From assembly GCA_017744515.1 (NCBI GenBank), contig JAGIBF010000037.1, positions 1-64,000 of the forward strand: DNA of 64,000 nt, given 5' to 3'. Of the stretch, positions 45,355-54,604 are shown piece by piece. The DNA is from Niastella sp. Its GTDB lineage: Bacteria; Bacteroidota; Bacteroidia; Chitinophagales; Chitinophagaceae. The notes below the pieces were generated by a model. The model had not been told where the DNA came from. It saw only the letters and a list, made by a program, of their open reading frames with translations, and did not search any database. Position 1 is the first letter of the stretch. Each line of letters starts with the position of its first letter. Both the position numbers and the translations under genes were made by a program.

Positions 45355-46539
45355 CTATTGTACTTCTGCTGCTGTTAGTGATTGGTTGTGATCGATCATC
45401 CTGATAATTCTTCTCACCGTCTTTGCCGAGCTGAATCCATCGGGCGGTGTATTCATTACGTAATCCGTGAGCCGTTCGATGGTGCTGGTGGCTACATGCA
45501 TGCGCGTATCGGATGACGCGTAGTAGATGAATACTTTTCCGTCATCGTCGGCTATCCAGCCATTGCAGAATACGACATTGGAAACGTCGCCAATGCGCTC
45601 TTCTCCCTGTGGTGCGAGCAAGTAGCCTGCCGGCTTATAGATAACGTTGGTGAGATCGTCGAGGGCCGTCATGAACATGTAGAGTACATAGCGCAGGCCC
45701 GCTGCCGTGTTGCGTACGCCATGTGCGAGGTGCAGCCAGCCATATGCTGTTTTGATAGGCGCCGGGCCCTGGCCATTCTTGGCTTCGTAGACCGTGTGGT
45801 ATACTTTTTTATCGATCACTGTTTCTTTGTCTATCACGGCAGGCTCCATGGTATTTGCCAGGCCGAATCCGATGCCGCCACCGTTGCCTGTGTCGATGAA
45901 ACCGTCCTGGGGCCGGGTGTAAAAGGCGTATTGGCCGTTCACCAATTCCGGGTGGAGCACTACATTGCGTTGTTGCGGTGAAGGTGTTTTAAGATCAGGC
46001 AGGCGCTCCCAGGACTTAAAATCCTGTGTGCGTGCGATGCCGCATTGGGCCACGGCAGCGGATTGATCGCCTGCTGCAGCTTGCGGGTCTCTCCGCTCTG
46101 TACAGAACAGGCCATATATCCAACCATCTTCATGTACCGTGATGCGCATATCGTATACATTGGTATCGGGCTCGCCCGTCTCCGGCATATTGACCGGGTA
46201 TTTCCAGAACCGGAAGTTGTCGATACCATTGGGGCTTTCAGCCACTGCAAAGAATGATTTCCTGTCGCTTCCTTCGACACGGCATATCAGGAGGTAACGA
46301 TCGTTCCATTTGACGGCGCCCGCATTGAATACGGCATTGATGCCCAGTCTTTCCATCAGGAATGGATTGGTGGCCGGGTCAAGGTCGTAGCGCCACACAA
46401 GGGGAACGCTGGTAGCGGTGAGGACAGGGTTCTTGTATCTGTCGAAAATGCCATTGCCCAACTCTTCCGGTTCGTTCGGTTGGTTCAGTTCTCTCTCATG
46501 CGCCTGCTGGAGTTGTTGTAATCTTTTTTCGAAGTCCAT
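45355..46539 (-). CDS. GH130 4-O-beta-D-mannosyl-D-glucose phosphorylase
   Basis: 394 residues, cytoplasmic, same length and motifs as the Bacteroides mannosylglucose phosphorylase (GH130 subfamily 1): [82 protein letters not shown] (D130, matching the catalytic Asp), and [20 protein letters not shown]. The reaction is phosphorolysis of Man-beta-1,4-Glc to mannose 1-phosphate and glucose. It follows the symporter gene by 25 bases. The classic partners mannobiose 2-epimerase and GH26 mannanase are not in this window. Confidence 0.9.
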   Translation of the reverse strand: MDFEKRLQQLQQAHERELNQPNEPEELGNGIFDRYKNPVLTATSVPLVWRYDLDPATNPFLMERLGINAVFNAGAVKWNDRYLLICRVEGSDRKSFFAVAESPNGIDNFRFWKYPVNMPETGEPDTNVYDMRITVHEDGWIYGLFCTERRDPQAAAGDQSAAVAQCGIARTQDFKSWERLPDLKTPSPQQRNVVLHPELVNGQYAFYTRPQDGFIDTGNGGGIGFGLANTMEPAVIDKETVIDKKVYHTVYEAKNGQGPAPIKTAYGWLHLAHGVRNTAAGLRYVLYMFMTALDDLTNVIYKPAGYLLAPQGEERIGDVSNVVFCNGWIADDDGKVFIYYASSDTRMHVATSTIERLTDYVMNTPPDGFSSAKTVRRIIRMIDHNQSLTAAEVQ

Positions 46540-46564
46540 TATGGTAACTGGATTTGGTATTTTA

Positions 46565-48394
46565 TTAATCGGTTAGCTTATCCCACCAGGTTTTCTTCAA
46601 TATGACAACTATGATGGCGAGGATAAGTATGGTGATCAGCAAGGGTACTGTGCGGCTCAATATGAGGTACATCGGCAGGATCGTGAGGCATAGCTGTGCA
46701 ATGATGCCGAGGACCACATTGAACATATCGCGCCGGAAATTGGTATTGGGTCCAAAAGCGGGATTGTCTTTTTGTACTTCCTGCAGCACCGGTTTCCAGA
46801 AGCCCCAGGGGTGTACTGTGCTATAGAATTGCTTCAATACTTTCATATCGGTTGGCGGTGCGGCGTATGTGCCGGCAATGGAACCTGCCAATGAAATCGC
46901 AAACAGCAGCGGGAAGAAATACAGGAACTCTACGCCTTCAAAAAAGCGGGTGAAGATGAGTGCTGCTGCCACGCCTGACAGCATGCCCCAGAAGAATCCA
47001 TTGGCGTTGAAACGCCACCAATACCATTTTAACACGTTGGCTGCGATGTATCCGCCATATAAAGCGGAAACGATCCACTGGAGTACGTGGTTGATGTCTT
47101 TTACAAAAAAGCCCAATACGATGCCCGTGATCACTACGAGGGTGCCCACGATGTAGTTCATCAGGATCACTTTTTTGTTGGGCGCGCCGGGATGAATGTA
47201 TTTCAGGTAAATGTCGTTCACGATGTATGCCTGTGCTGCGTTGAGGGTGCCGCTGAAGGTACCCATGAATGCTCCCAGTAAACCTGTCAATACCAGGCCC
47301 ACCAGCCCTACCGGCAGAAAGCTGTTGATCGTAACCGGCAGGATACGCTCAAAGTCGATGGCGCCATCGGCTGATTGGAGGTTCATCTGGTTGTAGTATA
47401 GCAAGCCCAGGACTGTAAGTCCAATGATGAGTGAATACCGGATGGGTAATAGTATGATCGATACAAATCCGCTCATTTTACTGGCTTCTTTCGGTGAACG
47501 GGTCGAGAGTATCTTTTGCATGTCGTAATTGGGGGCCGGGCCGGCAAGGGATGCGAAGACGCCTTTGAACAGCATCATCATGAAGAAGGCGCCGAATAAT
47601 GTGTAGCCATCGCTTTCGATCTTGGCGTTAACTTCTGCAATGATATGGCTCCAGTCGAGGGATAAACGGGTACCGAAAAAGGGGCTGTACCAGCCATCGG
47701 GTACCGCCAGTGTTTGTCCCTGTAGTTTTATATAGGCAATGATCGCGATCGAAAAGCTGGCAACGGTCATGATGCCATATTTGATCATATCTCCCAGCAC
47801 GATGCTGTGCAACCCGCCGATAATGGAATAAAACATGGCGAAAAAGGTCAATACAATGCCATAAAAGTGGGCGACATAATGGGGCGGTACGTTGAAGGGT
47901 AAGTAGTTTTTTACATTTTCCCAGGGGACGAAGATCTCGATGAATTTGCCCAGGCCAATGAACCCATACACCATGAAGCCGAGGCAACCGATGAGGGCAA
48001 ATGCGATCACTACTTTGTGTGATCCTTTAACGCCTTTGCCACTGTTGCCAAAGCGGGTGGCCAGCCATTCGGCGCCTGTGGTAGCATTGGAGCGGCGCAA
48101 CCATTTGGAGAGGTACATCATGAGGAATACCTGGTTGAATACCGGCCAGAGCCAGGGAATCCATAGGCTTTTCATGCCGTACACAAAGCAGAGGCTCACC
48201 ATCCACATCGTGCCGCTGATATCGAACATGTCGGAGGCGTCGCTCAATCCCAGTTTGTACCAGGATAGTGATTTGCCTCCCATGAGATAGCTTTGCTGAT
48301 CCTGTCGTGCTTTTTTCCGGTACCGTAAACCGATAAGGATCATAACGAGGAGATAGGCAATGACAATCAGGCAATCTATTAGCGTCAATTTCAT
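46565..48394 (-). CDS. Sodium:solute symporter (SSS family), likely sugar/Na+ cotransporter
   Basis: 609 residues with about 14 membrane segments. SSS-type motifs: [20 protein letters not shown] near residue 40, [24 protein letters not shown] around 375, and [14 protein letters not shown] in an early loop. It is first in an operon with the mannosylglucose phosphorylase, the same pairing as in Bacteroides mannan operons, so the likely substrate is the disaccharide (or related hexosides) crossing the inner membrane. Its promoter region carries a TACCTTTG box and a direct repeat. Confidence 0.9.
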   Translation of the reverse strand: MKLTLIDCLIVIAYLLVMILIGLRYRKKARQDQQSYLMGGKSLSWYKLGLSDASDMFDISGTMWMVSLCFVYGMKSLWIPWLWPVFNQVFLMMYLSKWLRRSNATTGAEWLATRFGNSGKGVKGSHKVVIAFALIGCLGFMVYGFIGLGKFIEIFVPWENVKNYLPFNVPPHYVAHFYGIVLTFFAMFYSIIGGLHSIVLGDMIKYGIMTVASFSIAIIAYIKLQGQTLAVPDGWYSPFFGTRLSLDWSHIIAEVNAKIESDGYTLFGAFFMMMLFKGVFASLAGPAPNYDMQKILSTRSPKEASKMSGFVSIILLPIRYSLIIGLTVLGLLYYNQMNLQSADGAIDFERILPVTINSFLPVGLVGLVLTGLLGAFMGTFSGTLNAAQAYIVNDIYLKYIHPGAPNKKVILMNYIVGTLVVITGIVLGFFVKDINHVLQWIVSALYGGYIAANVLKWYWWRFNANGFFWGMLSGVAAALIFTRFFEGVEFLYFFPLLFAISLAGSIAGTYAAPPTDMKVLKQFYSTVHPWGFWKPVLQEVQKDNPAFGPNTNFRRDMFNVVLGIIAQLCLTILPMYLILSRTVPLLITILILAIIVVILKKTWWDKLTD

Positions 48395-48458
48395 TCGCTT
48401 AAGGTAGTTGGTTTTCCGGTACGTTTGCTGGCATGGGCTGTTTGATATATCCGGATTT

Positions 48459-48466
48459 CAAAGGTA
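48459..48466 (-). promoter_or_regulatory. Candidate -7 promoter box of the symporter-GH130 operon
   Basis: The minus strand reads TACCTTTG, an exact match to TAnnTTTG, 65 bases before the symporter start. The next element upstream on this strand is the CAGCACAGT direct repeat. Confidence 0.5.
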
Positions 48467-48469
48467 AAC

Positions 48470-48489
48470 CAGCACAGTACAGCACAGTG
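48470..48489. promoter_or_regulatory. 10-bp direct repeat, candidate AraC operator
   Basis: CAGCACAGT occurs twice (48470-48478 and 48480-48488) with a 10-base period, directly upstream of the symporter -7 box. AraC-family activators bind direct repeats next to or over the -33 region, and the AraC gene is divergent from this promoter. Confidence 0.5.
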
Positions 48490-48585
48490 ATACTTAAAAT
48501 GCATTTTGTGGTACATTTTTAACAGGGCAATGTGTTTTATTCTGCTCATTCTGTACCTTAGTCAGCAACGATTTATGCCGGCACC

Positions 48586-49458
48586 ATGAATACTACTCTT
48601 AGAGAAATCACGCCTCTAACGCAAAGTGACTGTTTTACTTTGTTCTCCCGGAAGAAGAAGAATTTCGATTTTCCGCTGCACCATCATGAAGAATATGAAC
48701 TGAATTTGATCCTCAATGCCAAGGGGGCCAAGCGGATCGTGGGGGATCATGTTTCGCTCATTAGTGATGCTGAATTGGTATTTGTTGGCCCCAACCTCGA
48801 TCATGGCTGGTTTGATTGTGAGCTTACCGGCAAGGAGATACAGGAGGTAACCATCCAGTTCAACAAAGACCTGCTGTCCGATTCGCTGCTCAAGAAGAAT
48901 CAACTCAATTTTATTAATCATATGTTCGAGCGTTCCCGGCAGGGTATTCTTTTTTCACAGGAGGTGATCAAAAGGCTGCAAGGGAGGATACTTGGTCTGG
49001 TAAGCAAAACCGGTTTCGACTCTGTGCTGGAGCTGTTCTCTATTCTGCATGACCTCTCTACTTCCCGGAACATGGTGATATTGAGTGGGACACTTCAGCA
49101 TAAAGAGGTATTCAATTATAACAGCAGGAGGATCGAGAAGGCGTATGAATACATGAACAAGAATTACCAGAACCAGCTCACGCTAAGTGAGGTAGCCAAG
49201 GTGATCAATATGCCGGAGGCTTCTTTCAGCCGTTTTATCAAGAAGCGTACGGGGAAAACTTTTACCGATAGTTTAAATGATATTCGCCTCGGTCATGCCA
49301 CCCGGATGCTGATCAATACCACCGATACGATTGCAGAAGTGGCTTTTAAATGCGGGTTCAATAATATGTCGAACTTCAACCGCATCTTCAAACGAAGGAA
49401 GAATACTACACCTAAGGGTTTCCGGGAGAATTATTCGGGGACGCGGATATTCATTTAA
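48586..49458 (+). CDS. AraC-family regulator with cupin-type sensor domain
   Basis: 290 residues. The N-terminal ~150 residues have a cupin-like sugar-sensing pattern (FPLHHHEEYELNLILNAKG, DAELVFVGPNLDHGW), and the C-terminal 100 are two helix-turn-helix motifs (LSEVAKVINMPEASFSRFIK, DTIAEVAFKCGFNNMSNFNR, then FKRRKNTTPKGFRENY). It is divergent from the symporter-GH130 operon (191 bases apart) and likely activates it in response to a sugar; it might also reach the PL8-susCD promoter. It ends at a strong terminator. Confidence 0.92.
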   Translation: MNTTLREITPLTQSDCFTLFSRKKKNFDFPLHHHEEYELNLILNAKGAKRIVGDHVSLISDAELVFVGPNLDHGWFDCELTGKEIQEVTIQFNKDLLSDSLLKKNQLNFINHMFERSRQGILFSQEVIKRLQGRILGLVSKTGFDSVLELFSILHDLSTSRNMVILSGTLQHKEVFNYNSRRIEKAYEYMNKNYQNQLTLSEVAKVINMPEASFSRFIKKRTGKTFTDSLNDIRLGHATRMLINTTDTIAEVAFKCGFNNMSNFNRIFKRRKNTTPKGFRENYSGTRIFI

Positions 49459-49474
49459 CCTCGCTTATACAAAA

Positions 49475-49502
49475 AAGGCGCTTCCTTTTGTGAAAGCGCC
49501 TT
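49475..49502. terminator. Bidirectional hairpin terminator
   Basis: AAGGCGCTT and AAGCGCCTT form a 9-bp perfect stem with a 10-base loop. It is A-rich on the left and followed by TTAAAAA, between convergent genes ending at 49458 and 49527. Confidence 0.85.
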
Positions 49503-49526
49503 AAAAATCCAGCAGCAATAAGCGTC

Positions 49527-49943
49527 CTACTGCAAATGATTACCCGGAAAAAATATCTTTAGGGATAGCAGCAACAGGTATGGTGCCACAACCATCAATA
49601 TCGATACTAATAGACCATTTAGTTTGTTTGGATTTTTGGTCCAGGATGGTTCGAACTTGTTGTAGATCTTTTCGTCGTAATTGTTAAGGATAAAGATGCG
49701 GTAAAAGATCAGTGCGGTGCTCACGTAAACAAATATCGCAAATGACATGCCCAACGATTGGGTGGAAAACCATGCATGCCGGATCAGTCGAAGGAAAGCT
49801 GCCTGTAAAAACAGTACCCATCCTCCAATAGACATTGAAATAATGTACATGGTCCATAATCGTGCGGGGAAAGTGGTCAGGTCCTGGTTACGCTGTTGGT
49901 AATGGGCGTAAATGTTGAAATAGACATACTCAAAATGTTTCAC
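49527..49943 (-). CDS. Small integral membrane protein of unknown function
   Basis: 138 residues with three clear hydrophobic segments (RLWTMYIISMSIGGWVLFLQ, SFAIFVYVSTALIFYRIFIL, LLVSILMVVAPYLLLLSLKI) and a central soluble part (NNYDEKIYNKFEPSWTKNPN). No family recognised. Upstream lies a 364-base gene-free stretch (49944-50307), A/T-rich, in which I see no gene, repeat or hairpin of note. Confidence 0.65.
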   Translation of the reverse strand: MKHFEYVYFNIYAHYQQRNQDLTTFPARLWTMYIISMSIGGWVLFLQAAFLRLIRHAWFSTQSLGMSFAIFVYVSTALIFYRIFILNNYDEKIYNKFEPSWTKNPNKLNGLLVSILMVVAPYLLLLSLKIFFPGNHLQ

Positions 49944-50307
49944 GGGTATGCGGATTTTAGGGTTAGCGGATTATTGCCTTCCTTAAACGTTCCGGGGAAA
50001 AATACTGGTATACAGATTTGTCAAAAAGGGCGTGATTATAGCATTCCCAATATTGGATTTAGTGGTAACTACTTAGTAGTAAGCGTTATCCATATTATAC
50101 CTGTCGAAAGATTTATCAGCTATTTTTCTGTGTTTTTTCTCCGCAGACATCTTGACAAAATCGCCCGGATTACAGGTTAACATATGTGGCATGTTTTGTT
50201 GTTGCCAATGACTTTTATATCTGTGTTAACATAAAGTAGGGTATTATTGTGTAAACACATCCTGACTCCTGTGTAATTGGTAGAGGGCCTGCATCTATAC
50301 CATAAAA

Positions 50308-51138
50308 ATGAGATTACTTATCCTCTCTTCATTGTTTGTTACCTCCTTCTCAGTCCTGGGACAAGCTCCCAAAATGACAACCATACAGATATCTACTAAC
50401 AATTGCCGGATGGAGGAGTTTTCATGGATCGGCTCGGATACTGTCTCTTTCTATAGATTGCCTGAGGATACATTGGCTTATGTAATTATGCCAGGGCAGG
50501 TAATAACGTGGCCCGCTAAAATTAAAAACGCAGTTACCGGGAATTACAGGGTACGTTACATGAACAATTATGGTCAGGTAGTGAATAAAGTAGTGACACT
50601 AACCGAGAAGCTTACCAATAATGTTGCGCTATGTCCAGACAAATTATTGGCGTATCCGCAAAATACATTGGCAAAATTGCAGGAAAAGGATTCGATAGTG
50701 GTCTGGATCCATTCAAGTGGTTGCTATCACGCCAGTGGGTCGAAAATTGTCATTATAAAAGTTGAGGGTCAGCTTGTGGCCCGACTTTATAACGCTTCCT
50801 GGAAATACGTGAAGAAAGGTAGGGAAACGGTGGTAGAATTTAAAGACGGCAAGCTTTTGCAAACAACCACGATGAACCAAGAGGGTGTTCAGGGATTTAT
50901 CCAATTTGAAAATGAGCTTAACTATGTGAAAGATGGTGGCTGCACCTCAACGGATTTGTATGATGTAAAAAGCAAGTATTTAAATGTGAATAAAACGGAT
51001 GGCTCCTGTAGCTGGCATGGAGCTTATCGTTTAAGGAAGTCCATCTTTGGTGAAGAGGTTAAGGTGCTCCAGGCCGGGAAAATGAAACTCACCTCTCCTA
51101 CTTCTATAAAGTCTTCTTCAGCTTCACCTCAACTTTAG
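50308..51138 (+). CDS. Secreted protein of unknown function
   Basis: 276 residues. Signal peptide MRLLILSSLFVTSFSVLGQ. The mature part is a beta-rich domain with several short strands (VSFYRLPEDTLAYVIMPGQ, VWIHSSGCYHASGSKIVIIK, RETVVEFKDGKLLQTTTM). No known family. Its last 12 codons overlap the convergent gene by 35 bases, so at least one stop was fixed recently or the overlap is tolerated. No terminator is visible between them. Confidence 0.7.
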   Translation: MRLLILSSLFVTSFSVLGQAPKMTTIQISTNNCRMEEFSWIGSDTVSFYRLPEDTLAYVIMPGQVITWPAKIKNAVTGNYRVRYMNNYGQVVNKVVTLTEKLTNNVALCPDKLLAYPQNTLAKLQEKDSIVVWIHSSGCYHASGSKIVIIKVEGQLVARLYNASWKYVKKGRETVVEFKDGKLLQTTTMNQEGVQGFIQFENELNYVKDGGCTSTDLYDVKSKYLNVNKTDGSCSWHGAYRLRKSIFGEEVKVLQAGKMKLTSPTSIKSSSASPQL

Positions 51139-52432
51139 ATCCCTCGGTTTTGATAGTTATGGTCTTTTTGACGGCCGCTGATGCATTGGAGGAAACACTG
51201 TAGGTGTTGGTATTGGCGGTTGAGCCCTGGAACATGCCGTTGATGTAGGTGTCTGTATAACCGACTACCTCGGTCCTGCTGCTGGTGTGTATGTAGCCAA
51301 ACTCTGTATAGAGTAAATACTCGCCGGGCATCAGGTTGGTAAATTCGAAATGGCCGTCATTGTCGTATACAGTTGTTACTTTAATGCATGCGGCAGCATC
51401 TTTAGATAGAGGAAAGCCCTGGCGGCCTTTCTTTCTGGCTGCATCATTCACTTTTATCCATTCCTTGAAGTAGTCTGTATGCGGGATCAGGATCACTGAG
51501 GTACCTACCCTGGCGTGTTGCTTTTTGTTGATGTTCAAAACTGCCATTCCCTTCAGCAGCCCCTCATTCTGGTTGTCACGTGCAAAGGCCTGTCCCAGGA
51601 TAACCGAGTTGCCTGCTGTAACCATTTTCAAGGTAGATTCTTTGTCGAAGGTTGTTGTAAAGGGGTTATAATCGATCTCCTTATCTACCAGCAGTAATTG
51701 CTGTCCCTGGGTTTGTATTTCTATTTTCCACAGCCGGCGGGTGTCCTTGTCGATATAATAGACGTAGTTGTCGTTGGTAGCTTCTTCAAATACTTTTACC
51801 TGCCACACTATGTGCTCTCCTGTCAGGCCGCTTGTATACATATGGCTTTTCACTTCTTCTATGCGGGCTTTTTTGGTATTCGTCTTGTTGGTGGGTTTGT
51901 AATCGTATACGGCGAGGTCGTTTTTATAGCCTGAAGTGAGTGGCAACAAGCCCAGCAGGTATGGATAGGTATAGCTGTCGAAGAAAGCGCTACCTGCACC
52001 ATCTTTGATCGTATATTTCTTTCCTGCTTGTTTGTCGTGATAATGGCCTGTCACTTCTTTGCCATAGTTGACGACCATTGTCTTGGCTTTGCTGAAGGAA
52101 GAACGGTAAATAGGTTTGAAGGTGCTGCCATCGGCAATGCTCGTGTCGATGATCAGGTCTTCCGATCCTCTCATTTGCAGGGAGGTATAGACTGCCAGGG
52201 CTTTGTCGGTGGCATTGATCTGTATAGTAAAGGTGCTGATCTCTACCTGCTGGCCATTGGAATAGGCATAGCAAGCCATTTCGTAGGTGCCGTTCTTAAT
52301 CCATTTTCTATCGAATGCGTTATCTGCAGGTGTCAGCAGCGCCTGAGCCTCGCAGAAAAGTGTCGCATTTATCAATAACAGTGTAACAAGGGAGCGGAAT
52401 GTGTGCGCTCGCTTCAAACTATTCATGATCAT
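51104..52432 (-). CDS. Secreted protein, DUF3108-like domain and C-terminal carboxypeptidase-regulatory-like segment
   Basis: 442 residues from the ATG at 52432; an ATG at 52426 is also possible, and the frame extends to 52492 without a signal. Signal peptide ends near TLFCEAQ. Residues ~25-260 resemble the DUF3108 type of outer-membrane-associated beta-sheet domain (WIKNGTYEMACYAYSNGQQV, SFSKAKTMVVNYGKEVTGHY, NDNYVYYIDKDTRRLWKIEI). Residues ~280-440 hold a regulatory-like sandwich (DNDGHFEFTNLMPGEYLLYT), then a Lys-rich tail. Function unknown. It overlaps the 3' end of the 50308 gene on the opposite strand. Confidence 0.75.
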   Translation of the reverse strand: MIMNSLKRAHTFRSLVTLLLINATLFCEAQALLTPADNAFDRKWIKNGTYEMACYAYSNGQQVEISTFTIQINATDKALAVYTSLQMRGSEDLIIDTSIADGSTFKPIYRSSFSKAKTMVVNYGKEVTGHYHDKQAGKKYTIKDGAGSAFFDSYTYPYLLGLLPLTSGYKNDLAVYDYKPTNKTNTKKARIEEVKSHMYTSGLTGEHIVWQVKVFEEATNDNYVYYIDKDTRRLWKIEIQTQGQQLLLVDKEIDYNPFTTTFDKESTLKMVTAGNSVILGQAFARDNQNEGLLKGMAVLNINKKQHARVGTSVILIPHTDYFKEWIKVNDAARKKGRQGFPLSKDAAACIKVTTVYDNDGHFEFTNLMPGEYLLYTEFGYIHTSSRTEVVGYTDTYINGMFQGSTANTNTYSVSSNASAAVKKTITIKTEGSKVEVKLKKTL

Positions 52433-52559
52433 AAATGGATGGTTAAAACAATCAAAAGTAGGACGTGTCTTAGCGCCTGCCAATACCGGCAAATGAGTAA
52501 TTTATGGCTACTTGTTTTCCGGTATTTGGCTAAAGCCCAGAGAAGATTTTGATTGTGTT

Positions 52560-52579
52560 CCCGGCCCTTCAGGGCCGGG
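52560..52579. repeat. Perfect hairpin repeat CCCGGCCC-TTCA-GGGCCGGG
   Basis: An 8-bp perfect stem with a TTCA loop, followed by CAATTACAT. It shares loop, stem core and the flank GGGCAATTA with the hairpin at 28626-28647. It lies between the divergent genes at 52432 and 52627. Confidence 0.7.
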
Positions 52580-52626
52580 CAATTACATATACTTCAAGGC
52601 ATGTTTAAAATTGTTATCTTGTCAGT

Positions 52627-53316
52627 ATGAGATTGTTAACCGAGCAGGAGCTTATCTGGTCTGATGTGGTGGCGAATAACCGGATGAACCGTAAGCGGAA
52701 GGCCAGCGGCGTGAATAGCTATGAAAAGGAGCTGAGATTCAAGCCTGAGACATTCCTGAACAGCCTGCTTCAGCAAAAGGGTCAGGTTAAATGGCTCGAC
52801 CTGTGTTGCGGTGAGGGGAATGCCCTGCTTCAATATGCCAGGGAATTATATGGAAAAGGATTTCAGGAACAGGCTACTTTAAAGGGCATCGATCTTGTTG
52901 ATCAATTTCAACCGATACCTGAGTTTGTCAGTTGTGTGCAATTTGAGGTTCGGTCGTTGATTGACTGGACTGCAGGTGATCAATATGACCTCGTTACCTG
53001 TGTTCATGGGTTGCATTACGCCGGAGATAAGATCAGGGTGATACAGGCAGCGCTACAGGCTGTTGCAGATAACGGCTTGTTATTGGCCAATCTTGATCTT
53101 AATAGCATTAAAGTTGAAGGTGATCCGCTTCACAAGCAATTAAAGGGTTTATTCAAGGCGAACAACATTGATTACAATGGCCGTCTCAAGCTATTGGTCT
53201 GTAAAGGTCCCCGTAATATTCCAGTCCATCTTACTTATTTGGGTGCTAATGATCAGGCTGGTCCGAATTATACCGGACAGGACGCTGTTGATTCTTATTA
53301 TGCTGTTGGTCTTTAG
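52627..53316 (+). CDS. Class I SAM-dependent methyltransferase
   Basis: 229 residues, no signal. The Rossmann core shows motif I WLDLCCGEGNALLQYA, the acidic motif II LKGIDLVDQF, motif IV YDLVTCVHGLHY and LQAVADNGLLLANLDLNSI. The C-terminus (LTYLGANDQAGPNYTGQDAV) is unusual. Substrate unknown. It is monocistronic, divergent from the DUF3108-like gene and convergent with the DUF2306 gene. Confidence 0.85.
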   Translation: MRLLTEQELIWSDVVANNRMNRKRKASGVNSYEKELRFKPETFLNSLLQQKGQVKWLDLCCGEGNALLQYARELYGKGFQEQATLKGIDLVDQFQPIPEFVSCVQFEVRSLIDWTAGDQYDLVTCVHGLHYAGDKIRVIQAALQAVADNGLLLANLDLNSIKVEGDPLHKQLKGLFKANNIDYNGRLKLLVCKGPRNIPVHLTYLGANDQAGPNYTGQDAVDSYYAVGL

Positions 53317-53348
53317 CTTACCTGAAAGGCGATCTGCACGGGAAGGCT

Positions 53349-54005
53349 TTAGTGCTTTGCTTTTGTGCTTAGTACAACCTGATAGATGAATAGCGGCACC
53401 GACCAGCCCATCCAGAAGAGTGAGGGTGAAATGTCTTCGAAGGTGCCGAAGTTGATCTTCAGCAGATATTTGAGGGTGAGCCCTGAAACAATGAAGGCGA
53501 GGGTAACGATATAGCTGCGTGTCATCCATTCCTGGTGGAGTTTAAACTTCTTTTGCAGGGCAGCGCGATAAGCGATGACGGTTGAAATGATCCATACGCT
53601 TACCCATACCTGCGCAGAAAAGGCATATGCCCAGTTTACGGCATAGGCTGTTGTGAAACTCAGGATCGTGGCGCAGACTGAGCTGACCAGTATGGCCAGC
53701 AGATATGCAAGACCTACCCACCGGTGAAGTTTGGTATAGCGCGCTCTGAACTTGTTCCAGAATTGTAGTGGTCCCAGGATCAGTGCGCCGCCGCCTGCTG
53801 TGATGTGCGCGATCAGCACCCATTTGCGGGTAAAGTATTTGCCGAGGGCTTCAGGGGTTAGCTGCAGGAAGTGATCGGCCCCCTGCATGAAATGGCGTGT
53901 AATGACAAAGATGAGTACCCAAAATAGCAGCTGGCGCAGGCTGATGAGGCGGTAGAATGGTACTCGTTTGGCGGCGGTTCCGGATGGCTTTACTGTTTCA
54001 GGCAT
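53349..54005 (-). CDS. DUF2306 integral membrane protein
   Basis: 218 residues with about six membrane segments; motifs of the family include WVLIAHITAGGGALILGPLQ, YTKLHRWVGLAYLLAILVSS and HQEWMTRSYIVTLAFIVSGL. The conserved His residues (AHITAG, LHRW, HQEW) suggest heme or quinone contact, unproven. It is divergent from the HxlR regulator gene across 128 bases with a clear dyad, so it is the probable HxlR target. Confidence 0.85.
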   Translation of the reverse strand: MPETVKPSGTAAKRVPFYRLISLRQLLFWVLIFVITRHFMQGADHFLQLTPEALGKYFTRKWVLIAHITAGGGALILGPLQFWNKFRARYTKLHRWVGLAYLLAILVSSVCATILSFTTAYAVNWAYAFSAQVWVSVWIISTVIAYRAALQKKFKLHQEWMTRSYIVTLAFIVSGLTLKYLLKINFGTFEDISPSLFWMGWSVPLFIYQVVLSTKAKH

Positions 54006-54085
54006 TTGTTATCTGTTGTGCGTGAATAATGCCTGCAAATTGGAATGACTGCACCGGAATTAAAATAACCGAATTGTTTTTCAGG

Positions 54086-54105
54086 TACCGAATAATTTTT
54101 CGGTA
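54086..54105. promoter_or_regulatory. Palindromic operator candidate in the HxlR/DUF2306 divergent region
   Basis: TACCGAA-TAATTT-TTCGGTA is a perfect 7-bp dyad with a 6-base spacer, and additional ACCG half-sites lie on both sides (54068 and 54110). It is placed 29 bases before the HxlR start at 54134, fitting autoregulation and control of the divergent gene. Confidence 0.6.
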
Positions 54106-54133
54106 TGGATACCGTGGTTTCAAATGGGGTTAA

Positions 54134-54562
54134 ATGGGTACATTTACCCTTAAAAAGATGTACGAAAGAAAGATACAGGAGGACCTTGATTGTGGTATTA
54201 GCGTGGCGATGAAGGTGTTTGGCGCCAAGTGGAAGCCTTGTATCATCGATGCCATCAGCCGTGGGGCCAGGCGTCCCAGTGAACTGCACCGTGAGATCAC
54301 GACTACCAGTGCCCGTGTGATCGATATGCAGCTGAGTGAACTGGTTACTTACGGGGTACTATCCAAGAAGACAGGCACCGGATTTCCCTTGTGTGTAGAA
54401 TACTCCCTCACTCCTATGGGCGAAAGCATCCTGCCCATTCTTGCTCACCTCAGTGCCTGGGGGCTTAAAAACAAAGAGGTGGTGAAGAAGATAGCTCAAA
54501 ATGGGCAAGAGGCGCCGGCAGGTAAGAAGCGCTCCTGGAATGAGTTGAGTACGATTTGTTGA
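54134..54562 (+). CDS. HxlR-family winged-helix regulator
   Basis: 142 residues. The HxlR domain includes CGISVAMKVFGAKWKPCIID, RRPSELHREI, VIDMQLSELVTYGVLSKK and VEYSLTPMGESILPILAHLS. The Cys in DCGIS matches the redox-reactive N-terminal Cys of many family members (YodB/HypR type). The ATG at 54158 may be the real start. It is divergent from DUF2306; the next gene, ADP-ribosylglycohydrolase, starts 43 bases downstream and may be co-transcribed. Confidence 0.9.
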   Translation: MGTFTLKKMYERKIQEDLDCGISVAMKVFGAKWKPCIIDAISRGARRPSELHREITTTSARVIDMQLSELVTYGVLSKKTGTGFPLCVEYSLTPMGESILPILAHLSAWGLKNKEVVKKIAQNGQEAPAGKKRSWNELSTIC

Positions 54563-54604
54563 TAGTTGTTTTACTTTTAGCTTTTCTATGATCTGATCCT
54601 TAAT

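Noticed and set aside
49896-50180. 94-residue plus-strand frame in the 364-base gap
   Set aside because: It begins inside the minus-strand membrane gene and has no domain or good start.
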